A stretch of DNA of 13,343 bases from JANXVV01 sp038230975 (GTDB lineage Bacteria > Planctomycetota > Phycisphaerae > Tepidisphaerales > Tepidisphaeraceae). Positions 1 to 5,801 of this stretch are shown one piece after another. The notes under the pieces were generated by a model. It saw nothing but the letters and a program-made list of their open reading frames with translations, had not been told where the DNA came from and did not search any database. The position numbers and the translations under genes are program-made. Location of the stretch: NCBI GenBank assembly GCA_038230975.1, contig JBBRMF010000139.1:1-13343 (forward strand), written 5' to 3'. Each line of letters opens with the position of its first letter. Within the stretch, counting starts at the first letter, position 1.

Positions 1-448
1 AGAGATCAAGCAACCCTTGAGTAGGGTGTTCGTGTGCTCCGTCGCCGGCGTTCACCACGCTGCAGCTAACGGTGCGGGCGAGCAGATCGGCGGCACCGGC
101 TGCAGGATGGCGGATCACGATGATGTCCACCCCCATCGCCTCGATATTCCGGGCGGTATCGATTAGCGTTTCTCCCTTGCTGACGCTGCTGCCTTTCTCG
201 CTGAAATCAATCACATCGGCCGACAATCGCTGGGCGGCCAACGCGAAGCTGGTGCGCGTCCGGGTGCTGTCCTCGAAAAAACTATTGACAACCACTCGGC
301 CACGCAGCGCCGGAACTTTTTTCACGCTGCGCGTGGACACTTCCTTAAATGAGTCGGCAGTGTCCAAAACAAATCGGAGCTCTTCGGGTGAAAGCGCTTC
401 AAGCGTGAGAAGATGTTTTCGAGTCCAGCGCAGATCCTGATGAGCCAT
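1..448 (-). CDS. pyrB: Aspartate carbamoyltransferase catalytic subunit, N-terminal part (cut by window edge)
   Basis: Condenses carbamoyl phosphate with aspartate, the committed step of pyrimidine synthesis, in the cytoplasm. The reverse strand from the ATG at 448 reads open for 149 codons and runs off the window start. It carries the carbamoyl-phosphate loop STRTR at residues 61-65 (within FFEDSTRTRTSF), the second loop SxSKGE around residues 88-93, and HPTQGLLDL at 141-149. These are the classic ATCase signatures in the right order and spacing, so the missing part is the rest of the phosphate domain and the aspartate domain. It lies 45 bp downstream of pyrR in the same direction, the usual pyr arrangement. 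A weak GAAG lies 7 nt before the start. Nothing odd is visible. The ornithine carbamoyltransferase alternative is disfavoured by HPTQGLLDL and by the pyrR neighbour. Confidence 0.95.
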   Translation of the reverse strand, partial: MAHQDLRWTRKHLLTLEALSPEELRFVLDTADSFKEVSTRSVKKVPALRGRVVVNSFFEDSTRTRTSFALAAQRLSADVIDFSEKGSSVSKGETLIDTARNIEAMGVDIIVIRHPAAGAADLLARTVSCSVVNAGDGAHEHPTQGLLDL

Positions 449-493
449 TTGATTCTTCGATATTGCGAGTGATTAGAATTTCATGGGACGCGA

Positions 494-1027
494 TTAAGTT
501 CTGGGTTCGACGACGATTTCGTCCCGGCCGTCGATTTCGGTCATTCGTACATTGACTCGATGATCAGACGGTACTTCCTTCAACATCAAACCCACAAAGT
601 CCGGTTGGATGGGAAGTTCTCGCCCGCCGCGATCCGCCAGTACCGCCAGACGAATCTGGCTCGGTCGGCCAAAATCAGCCAGCGCATCCATTGCGGCGCG
701 AATCGAACGTCCGGTGAAAATGACATCATCCACAAGTAAGGCCGGCTTGTCATCGAGATCGAAATTGATTTCCGTGGGTCGAATCAAGGGTTTGGCACCC
801 TTGCCGGAAAGGTCGTCGCGATAGAACGTGATGTCCAGCACACCGAGGCCGATTTTTGTGAAGCCTTTCTTGCCGAGCATTTTTGCCAATCGGTTCGCCA
901 CCGCTTCGCCGCGTGTTCGAATTCCAATGACACTTAACGGCGCATCAGGTGGAAACGCACCGGCGATTCGCAGTGCCAATCTCTCCACTACCCGTTTGAT
1001 GTCTGCTTCGTCGTATTGCGTTCGCAT
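494..1027 (-). CDS. pyrR: PyrR-type bifunctional regulator / uracil phosphoribosyltransferase
   Basis: PyrR proteins bind UMP and pyr mRNA to attenuate transcription, and many also make UMP from uracil and PRPP. The 177-residue length is typical. The PRPP loop is LLVDDVIFTGRSI at residues 97-109. The GIRTRG loop is at 35-40, and ADRGGRELPIQPDFVG at 131-146 is the family's conserved C-terminal stretch. It starts with ATG, but no good Shine-Dalgarno precedes it. It lies upstream of pyrB, which supports a role in pyrimidine control. The 133 bp between this gene and the divergent gene at 1161 hold no terminator/antiterminator pair and no sequence I recognise as a PyrR-binding loop. Only a weak promoter-like pair is there (TTGTAG at 1062-1067, TAATTT at 1039-1044, reverse strand, 17-nt spacer), and it would leave almost no leader. 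Family assignment is firm; the mode of regulation is not. Confidence 0.94.
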   Translation of the reverse strand: MRTQYDEADIKRVVERLALRIAGAFPPDAPLSVIGIRTRGEAVANRLAKMLGKKGFTKIGLGVLDITFYRDDLSGKGAKPLIRPTEINFDLDDKPALLVDDVIFTGRSIRAAMDALADFGRPSQIRLAVLADRGGRELPIQPDFVGLMLKEVPSDHRVNVRMTEIDGRDEIVVEPRT

Positions 1028-1160
1028 CGTTGTTGGTGAAATTAATGGAAATGAATTAAAACTACAATTGCAGCTTGCGAGAAGTCGAACGGTTTTTCCG
1101 CCTGGTGAGTCGCATGAAGTTTGCCTGAATGGTTGATACGCAAAATAAGTGGTGGTGTGT

Positions 1161-1652
1161 ATGGATCGCTCAACTTCACCGCATTGGGTCGAGCATCGCG
1201 CAGAGGTTGTGCGTGGCCATCAGGTGGCGTCGGGAAGTAACGGCGACCCTCGATTTCCCGGCGGAACGGTTCGAATGCAAGTGCCTCATTTTCTTGCCCT
1301 TGGGTTGGATCTTGGTCTGCTTTATCCGGGTACGCTAAACATCAGCATCGCGCCACTCTGTTATCGAGTGGTGCAACCGCGGTTCAAGTTCGTCAAGGTT
1401 AAATGGCATCCAACGGAGCCGGCCGAAACATTTTCTTTTTTTGACATCCGACTCTTGCGCGAAAATGAATCGCCGGTGCGCGGTTTTATCTACCATCCTC
1501 ATCCGGAAACGAAGCCCGAACATTTTCAGAAGTCAGATGTTCTGGAAGTTCTGCTGCCATACGTCGAAGGTATTTCCGTTGGCTCTAAGTTAAAGATCGA
1601 AATCCCATCTGATCAAATGGTACTGGAAGAAACGCAAATGTCTCAAGGATGA
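1161..1652 (+). CDS. Conserved protein of unknown function, CTP-dependent riboflavin kinase-like fold (remote)
   Basis: I recognise this as a small family seen in cyanobacteria and scattered bacteria, with no function known to me. The 163-residue product has VVRGHQVASG at residues 16-25, a YPGTLNISIAP block at 55-65, WHPTEPAETFSFFD at 82-95, and YHPHPETKPEHFQKSDVLEV at 111-130, ending GSKLKIEIP. PGTLN followed about 60 residues later by an H-x-SDVLEV strand matches the layout of archaeal CTP-dependent riboflavin kinases (PGTLN, then THH..DVLEI). That suggests a nucleotide- or flavin-related cradle-loop barrel, but the link is remote and from memory. I chose the ATG at 1161, with GGTGG just upstream, over a GTG at 1149 in the same frame. 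There is no signal peptide or membrane segment. It diverges from pyrR and converges on the ABC block; neither neighbour suggests a role. Confidence 0.8.
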   Translation: MDRSTSPHWVEHRAEVVRGHQVASGSNGDPRFPGGTVRMQVPHFLALGLDLGLLYPGTLNISIAPLCYRVVQPRFKFVKVKWHPTEPAETFSFFDIRLLRENESPVRGFIYHPHPETKPEHFQKSDVLEVLLPYVEGISVGSKLKIEIPSDQMVLEETQMSQG

Positions 1653-1695
1653 AAGCTGCTACGTGGTCGAACCGTACACTGAATAGTGGTGTAAC

Positions 1696-1722
1696 ATTGC
1701 CTCTTGAGCAATCAGCCTTTTT
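1696..1722 (+). terminator. Possible weak intrinsic terminator after the riboflavin kinase-like gene
   Basis: A short inverted repeat, ATTGC (1696-1700) with GCAAT (1708-1712) around a 7-nt loop, is followed after 5 nt by TTTTT (1718-1722). It sits between convergent genes, where a terminator is expected. The stem is only 5 bp and overlaps the permease stop codon, so the call is weak. Confidence 0.25.
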
Positions 1723-2629
1723 CAGGCGTTTTGACGTGGAATTCGCGACGGGAGCAGAGGGCCGCCGCAAGAATAGTACAGGCCATGCAGGCGATCACCA
1801 GGATCTTAATGCACGCCCCGAGTGTTGGGTGCTCAATTAAATTCGGGTCGGACAGGATGTCCAACTGCCATGCGTCGGCGGCCATATTCTGCGATCCACC
1901 CGTAAAGGGCACTATAAACGACAGCGTGCGAAATGCGAGAATGCGCGTGTAGTAGATGACGGTGACCAGGCGAATACTGAACGGCAGGTTGGCGAGTAAT
2001 CCTTCGAAGATTGCCGCGTAGAGAATGCCCATGACCAGGGTTCGCTTGGTCAGCAGGCTTATCAATCCAAACAGGCAGCAATAGGAGACTATGGCCAGTG
2101 AATGAATCGAGGCTGCTTTGATGAACCGGAGCGCGATATGTTCAGTATGTTTGTCACCACCAATATAGATTGCCGCATAGGTCAGTGCCGTGAAAACGAT
2201 CGTAAGAATGACTGTGGTCGCGAGCGTCGCCAAAAGCTTGACAGTATAGAGAGCCCACTTTGGAATCGGACGAATGAGCAGGTAGGTGAGCGTTTGCTCC
2301 TCTTGTTCGTCCTGAATCATTCCTGAAGCGTAGAGCAGTGCCACGAGGGGAAGAATCGCCTGCGGAATGAACATGAACGCGAAGATGAATTCCAGCCCGA
2401 TCCTGGGAACATCCGGCGCAGTCGTCCTAAGTAAAATGGCGAGTCCGGCGGGAAGCAGAAAAAGTGCTCCCATGACTATCCACCGCCTGCCGCGCACATG
2501 TTGCCGCAAGGTCAGCGTGTAAAGCGTCCACAGCGCTCCCAAGCTTAAGCTCCAGGATGGCGCGGTTCCGCGTGCATTGTTGCGGCGAGAAGTTTCTGCG
2601 GCCAGTGTTTGAACGGGCGCCGATGTCAT
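1712..2629 (-). CDS. ABC-2 type permease, second of the cluster
   Basis: Membrane subunit of an ABC-2 family exporter. The 305-residue protein has a polar N-terminus of about 28 residues, then hydrophobic segments near 49-67, 79-103, 129-156, 173-193, 197-216 and 272-291, the six-helix pattern of the family. After helix 2 comes DEQEEQTLTYLLIRPIPKW (107-125), the cytoplasmic coupling segment that contacts the ATPase (E-x-x-T-L..LL-R-P). The ATG overlaps the TGA of the preceding ATPase as ATGA, so the two are translationally coupled and are probably partners. It is the last gene of the minus-strand block and faces a convergent gene 59 bp away. The substrate cannot be read from the sequence. Family call is firm; function beyond export is unknown. 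Confidence 0.88.
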   Translation of the reverse strand: MTSAPVQTLAAETSRRNNARGTAPSWSLSLGALWTLYTLTLRQHVRGRRWIVMGALFLLPAGLAILLRTTAPDVPRIGLEFIFAFMFIPQAILPLVALLYASGMIQDEQEEQTLTYLLIRPIPKWALYTVKLLATLATTVILTIVFTALTYAAIYIGGDKHTEHIALRFIKAASIHSLAIVSYCCLFGLISLLTKRTLVMGILYAAIFEGLLANLPFSIRLVTVIYYTRILAFRTLSFIVPFTGGSQNMAADAWQLDILSDPNLIEHPTLGACIKILVIACMACTILAAALCSRREFHVKTPEKG

Positions 2630-3552
2630 TTATTCACCAGGTATTTGAAGACGGCTTCCATGTTGTCATCGTCGGAGTAGACTTCTCTGATCGCCGTGCC
2701 ATCCTCCAGAGATAGACCGGGGAGGCGGCTATAGAAAGCCTCCGGAGATCGAGTCTCGATCATGAGTTTCTTTTCTTTTGCCATCAGAGTCACCCCTTCG
2801 ACGTCGTCCCAGGTGACCAGTTTGGCTGCCAGCTTGCGGAAGTTATCGCAACCTATGACGATATGGTGGGGGTACTTGTCGATCAGGTCGCGAATCTGGC
2901 GGACGTGGCCTTCAGCTACCAGCCGTCCATGGTTCAGCAGAACGATGTTCGGAGTCAATGATTGAACTTCATGTAATACATGGCTGGAAACCAATACGCT
3001 TTTTCCCTCGCCACCCAGGCGCTGAATGATATTCATCAGATCCCGTCGAGCCACGGGATCGGTGCCGGTGAGAGGTTCATCCAGGAATAGAACTTCGGGG
3101 TCATGGACCAGGGCCTGCGCCAGTTTTGTGCGCTGACGCATACCCTTGGAATAGCCCCGGATCGCTCGACCTTGATGCTTGGTCATTCCCACAGAGTCGA
3201 GGGTGCGTTTGGCATTTTCTCGCGCCTCGGAGCGGCTCAGTCCAGCCAACCGGGCCGATGTATGCACAAAATCCCAGCCTGTCATCCATTCGTAAAACGC
3301 ATCCTGCTCCGGGCATAGGCCTATGTAGCGATTCAGCGTCGGATTGTTCCAAACCTTCTGACCGAGAACCTGAACTGTGCCCTGGCTCGGGTAGAGTTGT
3401 CCGGTGGCCAGTTGCAGCAGCGTCGACTTGCCGGCGCCATTCGGACCGAGCAGACCGGTGACGCCGGCGGGGATACGGATCGTCAGCTTGTTGATACCGA
3501 TGACGTTGCCGTACCACTTGGAAACTTCGTGGAACTCAACGACCGGTTTCAC
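2626..3552 (-). CDS. ABC transporter ATP-binding protein, second of the cluster
   Basis: Cytoplasmic ATPase driving an ABC-2 exporter. With the GTG at 3552 the protein has 308 residues. It shows Walker A GPNGAGKST (36-44), PEQD in the Q-loop region (81-84), signature YSKGMRQR (134-141) in place of LSGGQ, Walker B VLFLDEP (154-160) and the H-loop SSH (H191), followed by a C-terminal accessory region of about 100 residues. YSKGM/YSTGM signatures are common in the ABC-2 (CcmA/GldA-like) subfamily. The frame is open back to 3792, but I chose GTG 3552 because it overlaps the upstream permease stop as GTGA and gives the usual N-terminus just before VVEFHEVSKWYG. An ATG at 3594 is the alternative; it would overlap the permease by 46 bp. 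It is coupled to the next permease by ATGA, and that permease is the likely partner. Confidence 0.9.
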   Translation of the reverse strand: MKPVVEFHEVSKWYGNVIGINKLTIRIPAGVTGLLGPNGAGKSTLLQLATGQLYPSQGTVQVLGQKVWNNPTLNRYIGLCPEQDAFYEWMTGWDFVHTSARLAGLSRSEARENAKRTLDSVGMTKHQGRAIRGYSKGMRQRTKLAQALVHDPEVLFLDEPLTGTDPVARRDLMNIIQRLGGEGKSVLVSSHVLHEVQSLTPNIVLLNHGRLVAEGHVRQIRDLIDKYPHHIVIGCDNFRKLAAKLVTWDDVEGVTLMAKEKKLMIETRSPEAFYSRLPGLSLEDGTAIREVYSDDDNMEAVFKYLVNK

Positions 3553-4688
3553 TTCAGCCGATCCAGCGACTTGACCTGAAAACTCAGTATACATGCGGAA
3601 AGTCCAAAAAGTCCGAAAAGAACTGCGGCGGACCAGATCCATGGAAATTGCGGACCCATGAATAGGAGCAAGAACTGTTCTCGCTGTCCGGGTGGCTGCA
3701 ACTGGCCTAGCTTCTCCCAGGCGGCGTTGGTTCCAAGCAATTGTTGCCCAACTCGCGATAGATTTGCGGTGTAGGACGCCAGCGGTCGCCAATTACCTTT
3801 AGCCGCGCGAAACTCTTCGGCATGGAAATTCTCGAATGCCTTCTGCCGCGCGCGGTGCCAAGCCATCTGTTGATTGAATTGGTCCGGCGACGACTGCGGG
3901 CCATAATTAAATGATTTGGGAGGGGAGAGAGTCTGGTACATCGCGTGCTGCCGCTGCTCTCGATCGGCGGTTTCCAGAACTCCACCCACTACGCTGCTCA
4001 CAAACCAAATGCCCAGCCAGAAGAGTGCGACATATCGCGAGTTGCGCGACAGGGAAGACAGAGCAAGCACTAACAGTCCGGCTGACAGTGAGATCACCAG
4101 CCCGTAGACGATGCTGGCCAGCAGAAGGCGGTAGGTGTCGCGAAGGATCGATATGTCAAGGCTGAACAACAAACCCAGGAAGTAAGCGATGAGGCAGGGC
4201 AAAATAATGATGCGCCCAAGGAAGATAACAATCACGCCGAGCTTGCCGATAAAGTAGTCAATCCGCCGCAAGGGCCGTGAGAAGTAAAGTGGTAGCGCGT
4301 TGTAGCGGAGATCCTGGCTAATTAGATTCGGCCCGACCAGCAGCACCACAATCATTGAGAATCGCAACTCCGTCAACAGGAAGTAATCGTAGCAGATGGT
4401 CCAGACTTCCAGGCGGTAATGACGCGGGTCTGCAATTATTTCCGGGTGCAGAAAGGTTAGGAACTGCAAAAGAGGAGCAACTACGCCTGATTTTCGTTCC
4501 AATAGTCCCCAGAGACAAAGCAAGAAGACCAATAGCAGTGCCGGAATCCATGAGATCAGCAGAAGTAGTCGCAGCGCGCGACCCTTGGAGCCGATACGTA
4601 CCCCATGACGGGCGATCGTCAACCAGCTCCAGGCGTGGCCGGATAATTGGCCGGACCAGTGTTGATATCCTTGATCGAAGATGGGCAT
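3549..4688 (-). CDS. ABC-2 type permease, first of the cluster, with a large polar loop
   Basis: Membrane subunit of an exporter; 379 residues. It begins MPIFDQGYQHW, an N-terminal form I associate with planctomycete and acidobacterial ABC-2 permeases. Hydrophobic segments lie near 39-62, 106-124, 147-175, 186-210, 218-238 and 348-371. GPNLISQDLRYNALPLYFSRPL at 119-140 is the cytoplasmic coupling region after helix 2. Between helices 5 and 6 there is a polar, Gln- and Arg-rich loop of about 105 residues (about 240-345), larger than in the partner permease and probably outside the membrane. The start overlaps the previous ATPase stop (TAATG) and its own stop overlaps the next ATPase start (GTGA), so it is embedded in a coupled four-gene unit. 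No further domain is recognised in the loop. Confidence 0.87.
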   Translation of the reverse strand: MPIFDQGYQHWSGQLSGHAWSWLTIARHGVRIGSKGRALRLLLLISWIPALLLVFLLCLWGLLERKSGVVAPLLQFLTFLHPEIIADPRHYRLEVWTICYDYFLLTELRFSMIVVLLVGPNLISQDLRYNALPLYFSRPLRRIDYFIGKLGVIVIFLGRIIILPCLIAYFLGLLFSLDISILRDTYRLLLASIVYGLVISLSAGLLVLALSSLSRNSRYVALFWLGIWFVSSVVGGVLETADREQRQHAMYQTLSPPKSFNYGPQSSPDQFNQQMAWHRARQKAFENFHAEEFRAAKGNWRPLASYTANLSRVGQQLLGTNAAWEKLGQLQPPGQREQFLLLFMGPQFPWIWSAAVLFGLFGLSACILSFQVKSLDRLK

Positions 4689-5596
4689 TAAGTTTTCTCC
4701 ACGGCTTTAAGGAAAACTTCTTCCAGCGTGCTGCGCTGTGGCCGCAGATACCGAATTTGCTGCTGTTGTTGAGCGGCGACTTCCCACAACATTTGGGATG
4801 AATGTGAGTCAGGAATTTGTACGAGCAGCAGGTCGTCTCGAAGTTCTGTCGTGCAGCCCAGGTTCGATAGTTGCTGAGCGAACGCAGTGGAATCTCCCTT
4901 GAGCCGTAGCTCAAAACTCCGGTTATGCACCTGCTTAAGCTGCTGAATGCTTCCTTCGGTTAGAAGCTTTCCACCGCCAAGCAATACGACGTAATCGCAG
5001 ACGGTTTCGATGTCCGGCAGAAGATGACTGGAAAACAGCAGGCTCATTCCCTTGTTGTGCGCAAGATCGCGCGTGAGTTCCAGGATTTCATCGCGGCCAG
5101 CGGGGTCCATGCCGTTAGTGGGCTCGTCGAGAATCAACAGTTTGGGGTCGTGGATGATGGCCGATGCGAGCTTCAATCGCTGCTTCATTCCGGTGGAGTA
5201 AGATTCCACCTTTCGGTATCGCGCCTCCCCGAGCCCAACATAATCCAGCACTTCATGGGAGCGCTGCAACGCATCTTTGGCGTTCATGCCTACCAGTTCC
5301 CCGGCGTAGGCGACGAATTCAACCCCTTCCACGCGCGGGAATAAGCATTCATTTTCTGGAGCAAACCCCACTACCCGCCGAATATCAAGCTGCTGACGGT
5401 TGAAATCCATTCCAAGGATTTCGCCCGATCCTTTGTCAATTGGAATCAACCCAAGCAGCGCGCGGATCATGGTTGTTTTTCCCGACCCATTCGGTCCGAG
5501 CAACCCGATCGCCCCCGTCGGTACGGCCACCGACAGATTATCGAGCGCCGTCACCGCTCCATACTTTTTGGTGACACCTTCGAACTGAAATAACAT
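4688..5596 (-). CDS. ABC transporter ATP-binding protein, first of the cluster
   Basis: Cytoplasmic ATPase of an ABC-2 exporter; 302 residues from the ATG at 5596. It shows Walker A GPNGSGKTT (34-42), a Q-loop region reading GFAPENE (77-83) with Glu where Gln is usual, signature YSTGMKQR (133-140), Walker B LLILDEPT (153-160) and H191 in FSSH. A C-terminal accessory region of about 100 residues ends VFLKAVEKT. The frame runs back to 5710, but the extension has no family resemblance, whereas MLFQFEGVTKKYG is a standard start for these ATPases. The Shine-Dalgarno there is weak. It lies 205 bp downstream of the transglutaminase-CBM9 gene and is joined to permease 1 by TAATG, so it is probably that permease's motor. 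Family call is firm. Confidence 0.92.
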   Translation of the reverse strand: MLFQFEGVTKKYGAVTALDNLSVAVPTGAIGLLGPNGSGKTTMIRALLGLIPIDKGSGEILGMDFNRQQLDIRRVVGFAPENECLFPRVEGVEFVAYAGELVGMNAKDALQRSHEVLDYVGLGEARYRKVESYSTGMKQRLKLASAIIHDPKLLILDEPTNGMDPAGRDEILELTRDLAHNKGMSLLFSSHLLPDIETVCDYVVLLGGGKLLTEGSIQQLKQVHNRSFELRLKGDSTAFAQQLSNLGCTTELRDDLLLVQIPDSHSSQMLWEVAAQQQQQIRYLRPQRSTLEEVFLKAVEKT

Positions 5597-5794
5597 AGCA
5601 ACAACTTTCGTGGGCTGGCCTGTCGAGTCGTGCGATCCAAAACCTACGTGTCCCGAGACAAGACGATCCGGAAGGAGAAATGTTTCAATGTGATTCAGAT
5701 TCCTTGACACCTAAGGATGTACACAAGCCGGTCCCTGTCGAATCGCTATAGAGCTGTTCGCCTTCTTGACACGTCGTATGATGCCAAAATGCGC

Positions 5795-5800
5795 ATTATA
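5795..5800 (-). promoter_or_regulatory. Candidate internal -10 element before the ABC genes
   Basis: A perfect TATAAT reads on the minus strand just beyond the stop codon of the transglutaminase-CBM9 gene, about 200 nt before the first ATPase start. No convincing -35 lies 16-19 nt upstream. It could be an internal promoter letting the ABC genes run separately, or a chance match in an AT-rich stop region. Confidence 0.25.
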
Positions 5801-5801
5801 A

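Noticed and set aside
72..440. A 122-codon plus-strand frame at the window start
   Set aside because: It is the shadow of pyrB, whose catalytic motifs read clearly on the other strand.
3553..3792. An N-terminal extension of the second ATPase to 3594 or 3792
   Set aside because: It would overlap the permease gene by 46 to 244 bp; the GTG at 3552 makes a GTGA junction and a normal N-terminus.
5597..5710. An N-terminal extension of the first ATPase to 5710
   Set aside because: The 38 extra codons have no ABC family resemblance, while the ATG at 5596 gives the standard start.
5703..5772. CTTGACAC present twice (5703-5710 and 5765-5772), considered as an operator pair
   Set aside because: Only 8 bp, 62 bp apart, with no dyad symmetry or supporting promoter; likely chance.
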